This document shows positions 17,445 to 25,283 of a stretch of DNA of 52,506 nt, piece by piece (the stretch's first letter is position 1; each line of letters starts with the position of its first letter). The translations under genes and the position numbers were made by a program. Origin of the DNA: Bacteriovoracaceae bacterium (lineage in GTDB: Bacteria; Bdellovibrionota; Bacteriovoracia; Bacteriovoracales; Bacteriovoracaceae); assembly GCA_016784965.1 (NCBI GenBank), contig JADHTQ010000028.1, positions 1 to 52,506 of the forward strand, written 5' to 3'. The notes below the pieces were generated by a model, which was given only the letters and a program-made list of their open reading frames with translations, made no database searches and had not been told where the DNA came from.

Positions 17445-19412
17445 CTATTTTTTTTCACCACAGGTTAACATTGATTGTCCGTAATATGGATTTAATGTTG
17501 AGTCAGATTCTTGAAGCCAAAAGGCCCCCGAACCAAATGCCATTGGGCAGAAGAAGCGGTTTGTTTTCACTTTGCCACTAGTACCTAATGACTCTACGGC
17601 AATTATTAAAGCATCAGAGATAACCTTAAAGTGCTCTCTACCTTTTGTAATATCACCAGCTTTCATCAACTGACTTGCTCCACTTGTCAAATCCTTCAGA
17701 AGCGGCATCCATTTATTATGAGCTTCACCTTTTAATAAGGACATATCGACTTGCTCAAGAGATTTTAAAAAGGCAGTAGACATTTTTGAAACTTCTTTAA
17801 ATTTATCTTCTGTTAGTGCCTTATGTATTGAGTAATAATTTAAAATAACTTGGTCTAACTGTTTTTTAAACTCACTTGCTGTGCTTAAAGCGGTTGCTGT
17901 CTTTTTGCTCTTTTGTTTAACTTGGTTCATCATACTAGGTTTTGCCATTAGCTGGGCGCTACTGTCGATTTTAAAATTGCCATTGACGACAACCATTTCA
18001 TTTTCTTTGAGGCCCTCTAGGACAACATAGTGATCTCCAACTTTTGGTCCAAGTGTAATCTGACGGCCGACATACTTACCCTCACCTAAAGAGACATATA
18101 CTACCGCTCTTTGACCAGTGATAAGCGGAGCAGTAGCTGGTATTACCAGCGGTGGAGTTAGGTCATGATCATGTTTGATATATCCTAAACTGGTAGTTGG
18201 AACGAGGTCCATTCCACACACAGGGCAAGTATGGTCTTCATCTGCATCTTTATCTTTTAGAATTTCTGGGTGCATAGGGCAGACTAGCTTGTCTGCGAGT
18301 GACTCATCCATGACCACCCCATCAGTTGTTACTTTTGAAAATATTTTGGCGTGGACAAACATTCCTGGTCGAAATTTTCCTTCTTTATTTTCAACGGTGA
18401 CTCTAACCTTAATAGTTTGAGTTTTGGAGTTTAACACCGGATCGATGAATGATATGGTTCCTTTAAAAACTACTCCTGGAGAACTTTCAGTATAAAATTC
18501 TACAAGTTGGCCATATTTTATAAACTCAATATCTGACTCATATACATCTAGCTTTACCCAAAGGTGAGATAAATCAGCTATGCTGTAGATTTTACTTCCG
18601 GTTTTAACATACATTCCTTCTTGAACGTGCTTTTTAATGACCACTCCTCCCACAGGAGCGTAGACGGTCATTCTATTGGAGGTCTTCTTTCTTTTTTCAA
18701 TCTCTTTGATCTGCTTATCTGAAAAACCCCAAAGTCGAAGCTTACTTCGAACGTTATTTACAGTTTCTTTGGTGAGTTTTCTGATACCAGAATAATTACT
18801 TCTTGAGATATTTTTTGCCGCTTTTTTTGCCTGCAAGAGTTCTTCTTGGGCTGCTAGAATTTCAGGGCTATAAATTTGCACCATATGGTCACCTTTATTT
18901 ACCCGTACACCTGTGTAGTTAACAAAAAGGCGCTCAATTCTACCTGGAAACCATGCTGCGATATGTGCCTGTCTAGTTTCATCAAACGCAATTTTGCCCA
19001 CCACTTTAATTTCAGTAGACAGAAGCTCTCTTTTTACTGGCACACTTTGTATTTCTGCTAATTTTATTGCTTGCTTACTAAGCTTTACAGTGTATCCTTC
19101 ACCCTCATCATTATCGTCACCCGTTTCTGCTGGAATTAAGTCCATACCACAAATTGGGCATTTGCCTGGTTTGCTCTCTCTGATGTTAGGATGCATCGAA
19201 CAGGTCCACACCTCGGCTTTCACTTTATTTGAGGTTGAAATATCATTGGTTACGTGATCATGCCCACGGTGTGGATCATCTGTACCACCTACAATTAGAC
19301 CACCAAACAATCCCAAGGCCATAGAACAACCGATGATTATAAGGATCATTTTATAATTGTTACTTTTGCATAATTCTTTTAAATAATTAAGTAGCTCTTT
19401 TATATTTTTCAT
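17445..19412 (-). CDS. cusB: CusB-type periplasmic adaptor with two metal-binding domains and DUF3347 tail
   Basis: Membrane-fusion protein linking the RND pump to the outer-membrane channel. Order: one membrane anchor (~22-42), a His/Asp linker (DDPHRGHDH), a first heavy-metal binding domain at ~69-94 (C71, H74, C85, C88; WTCSMHP...CPICGMD), barrel-sandwich and coiled-coil hairpin (~110-260), then beta-barrel (~270-365). A second heavy-metal domain follows at ~378-404 (CPMHPEIL...CPVCGMD), then the membrane-proximal domain, and a C-terminal DUF3347 (~510-655, ending FFCPMAFG, WLQ, NPYYGQSMLTCG). Usual CusB is about 400 residues; here 655 because of these metal modules. It sits between the channel and pump genes in one operon. 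Confidence 0.88.
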   Translation of the reverse strand: MKNIKELLNYLKELCKSNNYKMILIIIGCSMALGLFGGLIVGGTDDPHRGHDHVTNDISTSNKVKAEVWTCSMHPNIRESKPGKCPICGMDLIPAETGDDNDEGEGYTVKLSKQAIKLAEIQSVPVKRELLSTEIKVVGKIAFDETRQAHIAAWFPGRIERLFVNYTGVRVNKGDHMVQIYSPEILAAQEELLQAKKAAKNISRSNYSGIRKLTKETVNNVRSKLRLWGFSDKQIKEIEKRKKTSNRMTVYAPVGGVVIKKHVQEGMYVKTGSKIYSIADLSHLWVKLDVYESDIEFIKYGQLVEFYTESSPGVVFKGTISFIDPVLNSKTQTIKVRVTVENKEGKFRPGMFVHAKIFSKVTTDGVVMDESLADKLVCPMHPEILKDKDADEDHTCPVCGMDLVPTTSLGYIKHDHDLTPPLVIPATAPLITGQRAVVYVSLGEGKYVGRQITLGPKVGDHYVVLEGLKENEMVVVNGNFKIDSSAQLMAKPSMMNQVKQKSKKTATALSTASEFKKQLDQVILNYYSIHKALTEDKFKEVSKMSTAFLKSLEQVDMSLLKGEAHNKWMPLLKDLTSGASQLMKAGDITKGREHFKVISDALIIAVESLGTSGKVKTNRFFCPMAFGSGAFWLQESDSTLNPYYGQSMLTCGEKK

Positions 19413-19434
19413 CTTTTATCCTCTTACAACATGA

Positions 19435-20715
19435 CTAGAGTGTCTTTCCAACTAACATTTCTATGTAGGCAAAATGCTTAAACCTTTGAGCAAGGGCCTT
19501 GTGATATAAAAGCTCAAACTCAATTAATGCCCTTTGAGCATCAATTAAACTTAAAAAATTTACTTTTCCCGCTTCAAACGATTGTTGAGTGACACCTAAG
19601 GACTGTTTGCTTTTTGGAATTAGGGTATGTCGATATAAATTAATTTTTCGTTGTGAGTCTTTAAACTTATATATCGACATTTGAAGCTCGGCCCTCAGGT
19701 TATTTGCTCGCTGTGCTTTTTTATTTACTATCCATTGATGGCGATTAACAGACTCCTGTACACCTCCGTTGTATTTTGAAAACCACATTGGAATGTTGAT
19801 TGAGACCGATAATGCAAGTGGGTCCTTCCCACTGTCTTTTGTAACCATCATGGAATCGTCGGTTTCAATGTAGTTAATTCCAAATGTGAAGTCTGGAAAA
19901 TAGTTCTTCTTTGAAAGAGCAATGGAAAACTTTTCTTTGCTAATCTTGTGGTTCATAGATTGCAACTGCGGATTATTATCTAGAAGTGCTTTGAACAGAT
20001 CAGCGTCTTTTAGTACAATCTTATTTTTAGGAATTGTTTTAGGCCAAGCAATTGGCTCAGTTTGGGGTCTATTTAAAGCGGCATTAATCTTTGCGACCAA
20101 TGGGGCCTTAAACTCCTGTAGTGACTTCAGTTTATTCTCTAATTTACCAAATTCTACCTGGGACCTTATGATCGAAGAATGTGGAGCTCTTCCAGCTTTA
20201 TATTTAGTCCTGGCAACACTTTCAAAGTATTTGACTAACTCCATGTTATGTTTGGTGGTCTGGATTGCTTTTGACGTATAATAGTATTCACCGTAAAGAC
20301 TTTTAATTTTATAGAAAAGTTTAAGTTTCTTTAATTTAAAATCAAGTTGCAGCGCTTTGGCACCTTCTTTGGCCATATCCTCTTTTAAACCAAGTTTGCC
20401 AAACCAAGGAAGCTTCTGCATTAAGCCAAATTTTCTCTTTTGTGGTCCAACTCGGGTTTCAACATTTTCAATGAATTGTGTATAGGTAAACTTTGGATCG
20501 GGTAGTCCCCTCACTCGGTTAATTTTAAAAACAGCAGATTGCCACTTATAAAAAGCGGCCTTTAATTCCTGATTGTTGAGTGCCGCATACTTTAAATAGT
20601 CTGATAAATCTTTAAGCTCAGAAGCAGGGACTTGAATTGAAATTACAATAAAAATAATAAAAAATATATATTTAGTTAAAAACATGTATTGGTCCCGTAA
20701 AATTGTTAATTTCAT
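19435..20715 (-). CDS. TolC-family outer-membrane efflux channel (CusC-like)
   Basis: Outer-membrane channel of the tripartite metal exporter. The 426-residue protein has a signal peptide (YIFFIIFIVISIQVPASE) and two repeated long-helix coiled-coil halves (about 35-210 and 230-420). DYLKYAALNNQELKAAFYKWQSA opens the first half and SFEAGKVNFLSLIDAQRALIE is the typical OEP C-terminal helix. There is no lipobox. The ATG at 20715 has AGAGGTAA nine bases upstream; an ATG ten codons later would also give a signal peptide. That ribosome site lies inside an inverted repeat (20722-20755). The adaptor gene follows 22 bases downstream. Confidence 0.85.
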   Translation of the reverse strand: MKLTILRDQYMFLTKYIFFIIFIVISIQVPASELKDLSDYLKYAALNNQELKAAFYKWQSAVFKINRVRGLPDPKFTYTQFIENVETRVGPQKRKFGLMQKLPWFGKLGLKEDMAKEGAKALQLDFKLKKLKLFYKIKSLYGEYYYTSKAIQTTKHNMELVKYFESVARTKYKAGRAPHSSIIRSQVEFGKLENKLKSLQEFKAPLVAKINAALNRPQTEPIAWPKTIPKNKIVLKDADLFKALLDNNPQLQSMNHKISKEKFSIALSKKNYFPDFTFGINYIETDDSMMVTKDSGKDPLALSVSINIPMWFSKYNGGVQESVNRHQWIVNKKAQRANNLRAELQMSIYKFKDSQRKINLYRHTLIPKSKQSLGVTQQSFEAGKVNFLSLIDAQRALIEFELLYHKALAQRFKHFAYIEMLVGKTL

Positions 20716-20721
20716 ATATTG

Positions 20722-20755
20722 TTACCTCTTGATATTTAATACGTTCAAGAGGTAA
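20722..20755 (-). promoter_or_regulatory. Perfect 11-bp inverted repeat covering the efflux-channel ribosome site
   Basis: TTACCTCTTGA (20722-20732) and TCAAGAGGTAA (20745-20755) are exact reverse complements separated by 12 AT-rich bases. On the minus strand the arm nearer the channel gene contains AGAGGTAA, its only good ribosome site, so a folded transcript would hide it. No T tract follows, so it is not a terminator. It may instead, or also, be a dimeric repressor or activator operator. Confidence 0.6.
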
Positions 20756-20803
20756 AATTTGTGACAAAAATATTTTATGTATAAAGAGTTTATTCAATTA
20801 TGG

Positions 20804-21187
20804 TTATAGAAGATCGATGACATTTTTTAGTTTGTCTCTAACCTCTGTTGCAATACCAAATAAATCTTCATTTTTAATAGCACTCATAGATGCAATTGGA
20901 TCAACCGCAGCAACTTCAATGTTCCCATTGTCTAATTCTCGCACTATTACATTACAAGGAAGCATCGTTCCAATGTGAGGTTCAGCACTCAAGGCCTTAT
21001 GGGCAAATCCGGGATTGCAGGCACCTAAAATTTGGTACTTGGGAAAATCCACATCTAGTTTTTCCTTAAAGGATTTTGTAATATTTATTTCAGTGATTAT
21101 ACCAAATCCCTCAACTTTTAGTTTTTCAGTAACAAGGCCAATTGCATCTTCAAACTGCCCTTTTATCTCTTTTTTGAAGTAGTACAT
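20804..21187 (-). CDS. DUF302 domain-containing protein
   Basis: The 127-residue cytoplasmic protein matches DUF302: an opening DAIGLVTEKLKVEGFGIITE, then KYQILGACNPGFAHKAL (the conserved LGACNP block), then GTMLPCNVIVRE and VAAVDP. The two cysteines in those blocks are conserved in the family. DUF302 proteins are often found with metal efflux or sulfur genes, but have no established activity. AAGAGGAG lies six bases before the ATG. It is the first gene of the minus-strand efflux region, 88 bases before the channel gene. Confidence 0.82.
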   Translation of the reverse strand: MYYFKKEIKGQFEDAIGLVTEKLKVEGFGIITEINITKSFKEKLDVDFPKYQILGACNPGFAHKALSAEPHIGTMLPCNVIVRELDNGNIEVAAVDPIASMSAIKNEDLFGIATEVRDKLKNVIDLL

Positions 21188-21203
21188 ATTTATCTCCTCT
21201 TAA

Positions 21204-21231
21204 TCTGTATGTGTACAGAAGGTGCTTCTGT
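21204..21231. promoter_or_regulatory. Overlapping inverted repeats upstream of DUF302, possible operator
   Basis: ACAGAAG (21215-21221) and CTTCTGT (21225-21231) are exact inverted copies around GTG. A second pair, TCTGTA (21204-21209) and TACAGA (21214-21219), overlaps it. They lie 17-44 bases before the DUF302 start, in the divergent region shared with adk. This fits a dimeric regulator site for the metal operon, but no regulator gene is in the window. Confidence 0.4.
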
Positions 21232-21325
21232 GAATTAGGGAGTAAGTTTATCAATAGTTGAAGGTATAGGTAAAGAATTAAATAACTTATAATACACAGG
21301 ATCATTTCTCATTTGGTGCTGTTGT

Positions 21326-21353
21326 TTGCAATTTACTTTTTTTTATGTATAAA
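21326..21353 (+). promoter_or_regulatory. adk: Likely sigma70-type promoter of adk
   Basis: TTGCAA (21326-21331) and TATAAA (21348-21353) are separated by 16 bases. The predicted start near 21360 leaves a ~33-base leader to the TTG start of adk. Confidence 0.45.
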
Positions 21354-21392
21354 GGATGTTTTTAAAATTTAATATATTTTGGGGAGGTTGGC

Positions 21393-22040
21393 TTGAAATT
21401 AATACTTTTGGGAGCACCTGGAGCGGGAAAAGGTACGGTATCGAAATTGTTGACAGCAATTGACGGATCCGTGCAAATTTCCACAGGAGATATTTTAAGG
21501 GGTGCTGTCAAGGCCCAAACAGATCTTGGTAAGAAAGCTCAAGGCTTTATGAGTCGCGGTGAGTTGGTTCCTGATTCGCTAATAATGGGAATTATGGAAA
21601 AAAGACTGCAAGAAGATGACTGCCAAAAAGGGTTTCTCTTGGATGGCTTTCCACGCACTATTCCCCAAGCAGAAGCTTTAAATGAGCTACTTTTAAAGTT
21701 AGATATCAAATTAGATATGGCGGTTAATTTGGATGTACCAAGAGAAACCATCATGGAGCGGCTAACTACTAGAAGAACCTGCTCCAACTCATCTTGCCAA
21801 GAAATTTACAACATAAAAAGCAAACCTCCAAAGGTTGAAGGTATCTGTGATAAATGTGGAAGCCCAGTTGTTCAACGCGATGATGAGACTCCAAATGTCA
21901 TAGGCCAGCGTCTCGATAGCTACAATGAAAAAACAGCTCCTTTGGCCAATTTTTATGAAAAAGAGGGACTCTTAAAAAGTGTTGATGCCACAGTCACCGA
22001 AGATGTGATTAATTTCATCAAAAAGCAACTTCAGTCATAA
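21393..22040 (+). CDS. adk: Adenylate kinase
   Basis: Converts AMP plus ATP to two ADP in the cytoplasm. The P-loop GAPGAGKGT begins near residue 7; STGDILRGAV and GFPRTIPQAEAL are the AMP-binding and core segments. The LID domain carries four cysteines (CSNSSC ... CDKCG), indicating a zinc-stabilised long-form enzyme, and 215 residues is typical for that form. The start is TTG at 21393 with GGGGAGG five bases upstream. It is divergent from the metal operon. Confidence 0.96.
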   Translation: MKLILLGAPGAGKGTVSKLLTAIDGSVQISTGDILRGAVKAQTDLGKKAQGFMSRGELVPDSLIMGIMEKRLQEDDCQKGFLLDGFPRTIPQAEALNELLLKLDIKLDMAVNLDVPRETIMERLTTRRTCSNSSCQEIYNIKSKPPKVEGICDKCGSPVVQRDDETPNVIGQRLDSYNEKTAPLANFYEKEGLLKSVDATVTEDVINFIKKQLQS

Positions 22041-22119
22041 ATTCCTTAGTTTGACCAAAATTAATTTGGATGAGAGAATAAACTTACCCTAAAACTAATG
22101 TGTAAAAATTGATATACTT

Positions 22120-24183
22120 ATGGATGAGTTGCCAGATCTTCCAAATGACAATACTGCTACCAGAGAACAGTCTGTTTCGTACAAAATAGTTTTGCTCGTA
22201 AATCACTTCTTACTCAATCATTTTGAAAAAATTTTCATCATATCAATTTTGCTGTTAATTATTGCCATTAACTATTTGGTAGACCCAAAGATCACTTTTT
22301 TGAACCTATTTTTTCTTCCTGTAATCATCGCTGGACAATATTTAGGCACTCGTTTTTCTGTGACTGGGGCATTCATGTGTGTATCTCTTGTGACTTTATA
22401 TTGCACCCTGTATCCAACTCATTTTGTCACAACCTATGATCTCTCGAGCGTGTATCTCTATATTTCGGCCTGGGGTGGTTTTTTAATTATGGCAGGAGCG
22501 GTCGTAGGTAAACAGCGAGATAGTTTACAAAACAAAATTGATCAAACTTATAAGTTAAACAAAGACCTAGCTAATTCTGAACAAGCACTCCAATCTGCAA
22601 ACCAGAACTTAAAGGCACACTCTGAAGGCTTAGAGCAGCAAATATCAGTTCGGACTAAGGAGCTGCAGACTTCTTACGAGTCAATTCAAGAGTTAAAAAA
22701 TAAGGTGGAGACAACTCTATATAGTACAATGGATCCCGTCGTTGCCCAGCAGATTATTTCAGGGAGGCTTCGCAATGAAAAACGTGAAATCAGTGTTATG
22801 TTTACTGACCTTGCAAATTTTACCAATTATTCTGAAGAGTTAAGCCCAGAGTTAGTAGTAAGAGACCTAAATAGATACATGAACTTTATGGACCCACAAA
22901 TTTCCAAATATAAAGGTCACATTGATAAACATATTGGTGATGGAATTATGTGTGAGTTTGGAGCTCCAGTTGTTTATGAGCAGTATAAACTGCTTGCTGT
23001 TATTGCAGCAATAAAAATGCACGAAGAGATGAAAAGGCAAAGTTTCCCCTGGAGCATGCGAATAGGTATAGCATCCGGTCCTGCCATTGTCGGTATGATT
23101 GGAGCAAAACGACAGTCATATACAGCGATAGGAGATGTCGTCAATGTGGCATCAAGGCTTGAATCTTTATCTCTACCTGGCAAAATACTAATCGATAAGG
23201 ATACATATGATGGTGTCTCTAGAATTATAGATGCCATTCCCTTTACAAAAATAGATGATGAAACTGTTGAGAATCAGCTAAACACAGAAAAAGAAATTGC
23301 ATTATACAAGTCTAAGTTACAAAGTTCTGTCGATAAACAAGATAAGTGCTTGCTCATTTACCAACTTGGTTACTTATATATGTCTTTAAAAGAATATAAA
23401 ACGGCAGCCACATATTTTAAAGATGCTCTAACACTCTCTCCAAATACCATTGAATATAAATTAGCTTATGCTGAGGCAACACTTAATGATCAGTCAAATG
23501 AAGAGTTAAATGTCAAAGGAAGATCTAAAAGTGTTCAGGCCTATAAGGTTATAGGCATAAAAGATCCTTTGACTGATAGAGCAAAGCTACCAATACAATT
23601 GGTGAGTGAATTTGAAGAAGCCAAGAGTTATCTAAATTTTTGTGAAGATGATATTCTTCCCGTTGAGGTATTGGATTGTTCAGTGGGCCACAGTAAGATT
23701 GTTGCTTTTTTGGCTTACCTTATTGCCAAGGATTTAGGACTATCAAAAAGTGAGCGCACTTCTGTTATTAATGCAGCTTTTATGGCAGATGTTGGAAAAG
23801 AGGTCATCCCTCAATATGTTCTAAACAGGATGGGACCCCTAAGTAATCGCGAGTTTGATGAGGTAAAAAAACACCCAATCGAGTCAACCAGAGTAGTAAA
23901 AAGAATGGGACATACTGACGAGAACCTTTTGAGTTATATCAGTCATAGCCATGAGAATATTGATGGTAGTGGTTATCCAGACGGTCTAAAGGGCGAAGAC
24001 ATTCCGCTAGGTTCAAAAATTTTATCGGTGGTTGACTGTTATGCGGCCTTAATTTCTTGGAGACCTTATCGAGAGCCTTGGAACCTCAATGTTGCCTTGG
24101 ACGAATTATTAAAAGGTGTTGAAAAACACAAATATGATAAGAATGTAGTTTCATCACTTTGTAAAATTATAAATATTAGGTAG
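22120..24183 (+). CDS. Membrane class III adenylate cyclase with TPR and degenerate HD-GYP domain
   Basis: Domains in order: several membrane helices (about 37-130), a coiled coil (~135-195), class III cyclase (~220-350), TPR-like helices (~405-470) and an HD-GYP-like domain (~515-685). The cyclase appears active. Metal aspartates are D230 (FTDLANFT) and D274 (HIGDG). K270 and T335 are the pair that specifies ATP, and N342/R346 complete the site, so cAMP is the likely product. The HD-GYP part keeps GYP (618-620) and D557 but reads MADVGK where HDxGK is expected, and S610-H611 where HH is expected. Loss of His556 suggests a sensory rather than hydrolytic role. No clear ribosome site precedes the ATG. 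Confidence 0.85.
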   Translation: MDELPDLPNDNTATREQSVSYKIVLLVNHFLLNHFEKIFIISILLLIIAINYLVDPKITFLNLFFLPVIIAGQYLGTRFSVTGAFMCVSLVTLYCTLYPTHFVTTYDLSSVYLYISAWGGFLIMAGAVVGKQRDSLQNKIDQTYKLNKDLANSEQALQSANQNLKAHSEGLEQQISVRTKELQTSYESIQELKNKVETTLYSTMDPVVAQQIISGRLRNEKREISVMFTDLANFTNYSEELSPELVVRDLNRYMNFMDPQISKYKGHIDKHIGDGIMCEFGAPVVYEQYKLLAVIAAIKMHEEMKRQSFPWSMRIGIASGPAIVGMIGAKRQSYTAIGDVVNVASRLESLSLPGKILIDKDTYDGVSRIIDAIPFTKIDDETVENQLNTEKEIALYKSKLQSSVDKQDKCLLIYQLGYLYMSLKEYKTAATYFKDALTLSPNTIEYKLAYAEATLNDQSNEELNVKGRSKSVQAYKVIGIKDPLTDRAKLPIQLVSEFEEAKSYLNFCEDDILPVEVLDCSVGHSKIVAFLAYLIAKDLGLSKSERTSVINAAFMADVGKEVIPQYVLNRMGPLSNREFDEVKKHPIESTRVVKRMGHTDENLLSYISHSHENIDGSGYPDGLKGEDIPLGSKILSVVDCYAALISWRPYREPWNLNVALDELLKGVEKHKYDKNVVSSLCKIINIR

Positions 24184-24190
24184 AAAAATT

Positions 24191-24221
24191 AAGGTGGGAG
24201 ATGCCCCCCATGCCCCACCTT
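24191..24221. terminator. Stem-loop terminator between convergent genes
   Basis: AAGGTGGG (24191-24198) pairs with CCCACCTT (24214-24221). It lies between the cyclase gene and the Arg-rich gene, whose ends face each other. On the minus strand the stem is followed by AATTTTTC, a fair T tract, so it mainly suits the Arg-rich gene; on the plus strand it is weaker. Confidence 0.6.
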
Positions 24222-24247
24222 AAAGCTAATTTGACTTACAAATTTTA

Positions 24248-24976
24248 TTAATCCCAAATATAATCGTCAGACAGTCTTTCTGAGCAGAAGAAACGGTATT
24301 GTCCAGAAAGATCGTTTAGGTCATCTCTGCGGTCGGAACAAAGGTCATAGCCCATGTTGCATGTGTAGTCCGTGTATGATCTACGCACGCTGTAGTTGTT
24401 GCTATCAACCAAGTCATAGTTACAATAGTCTAAGTCACTATATCGATGGCGATATCCGTTGTAAACGAAGTATGGATAGCCGTCATAGTAGTGATATCCG
24501 TCTATTAAATCGAGTATATAACGGACCCATCTTCTTTGAGCAATGTATCTTCTTGGCACTCCCACGTGATATAAGTGGGGTTTTTTAAATCTTCTACGAG
24601 GAGATTGAATCCTGCGGTATGGAACATGCCTGTTGCGTCTATAATTTCTTCTACGTCTACCAATATTACGGTTATCCCGGCGACCATTATCTCGGCTTCT
24701 TCTGCCAACATTACTAGTACCTCGGCGATTGTTGCCTCGGTCTCTTCTACCAACATCACGAGTGCTTCGCCCTCTTCTTTGGCGAGTGTTGACTCTAGGA
24801 GCTCTACGAGTATTATTTCGATTACCTCTGTTGGATCGAACATTGCGACTGTTGCGCCTTCCATTTCGGTTTCTGCGACCACCTCGATCTCTAGCGGCAA
24901 AAGATTCAGAAACTACTCCAATTGTCAGCAATATTGCTAACAAAAGGGGAATGATCTTAGTTATAGATAATTTCAT
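24248..24976 (-). CDS. Secreted arginine-rich protein of unknown function
   Basis: I do not recognise a family. A signal peptide (IIPLLLAILLTIGVVSESFA) precedes a mature protein whose residues 28-117 contain 37 Arg and no Lys, mixed with Asn and Gly (RRNRNGRRNSRN, GRRRRNYRRNR). After a short basic hinge (~120-150) comes a Tyr/Asp-rich segment (YHYYDGYPYFVYNGYRHRYSD) and a C-terminal part with five Cys (~185-235). AGGGAGG lies just before the ATG. The bipolar charge layout suggests binding to a polyanion such as LPS, nucleic acid or peptidoglycan-linked polymer; this is inference. Simple-sequence expansion of Arg/Asn codons is likely. Confidence 0.75.
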   Translation of the reverse strand: MKLSITKIIPLLLAILLTIGVVSESFAARDRGGRRNRNGRRNSRNVRSNRGNRNNTRRAPRVNTRQRRGRSTRDVGRRDRGNNRRGTSNVGRRSRDNGRRDNRNIGRRRRNYRRNRHVPYRRIQSPRRRFKKPHLYHVGVPRRYIAQRRWVRYILDLIDGYHYYDGYPYFVYNGYRHRYSDLDYCNYDLVDSNNYSVRRSYTDYTCNMGYDLCSDRRDDLNDLSGQYRFFCSERLSDDYIWD

Positions 24977-25283
24977 AAATAATCCCTCCCTTTAATATTT
25001 GGTAATAAGTCGTAACGTTAGTACTTATACTTCTATTTGATGGGATTGAAAATAAAAGTCAATGAGATTCAATAAGCGAACAGGTATTGAGTTAATTTCT
25101 TACATTTTTTAAGTGTGGTGTCTTTTTGGCACTTGCTTTGGAAACATTAATAAATTCTGTGTTTACAAGAATTTCTATAAGGTATTGGTGCAATATCCCA
25201 TGGAGCTTCTTACTTTATGGTTATTGAATATTATAAAAAGAGGTGACAAATTGCCCTGAGCCAGCTCTGGCACATGAAGTTAT
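24977..25283. other. Intergenic region upstream of the Arg-rich gene
   Basis: About 300 AT-rich bases between two minus-strand genes. It holds the AGGGAGG ribosome site of the Arg-rich gene at its left end and a small inverted repeat (GCCAG/CTGGC, 25260-25271) near the lipase-like gene's stop. I see no further gene, RNA or convincing promoter. Confidence 0.5.

Noticed and set aside
20722-20755. Inverted repeat considered as a terminator of the DUF302 gene
   Set aside because: No T run follows on the minus strand, and the next gene starts directly after it.
24191-24221. Stem-loop considered as a small RNA
   Set aside because: Its position between convergent stops and the T tract on the minus strand fit a terminator better.
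24575-24940. Plus-strand open frames rich in Ser/Thr/Ile and Arg/Leu opposite the Arg-rich gene
   Set aside because: They mirror the repetitive Arg/Asn codons of the minus-strand gene, which has a ribosome site and signal peptide. The opposite frames have neither.
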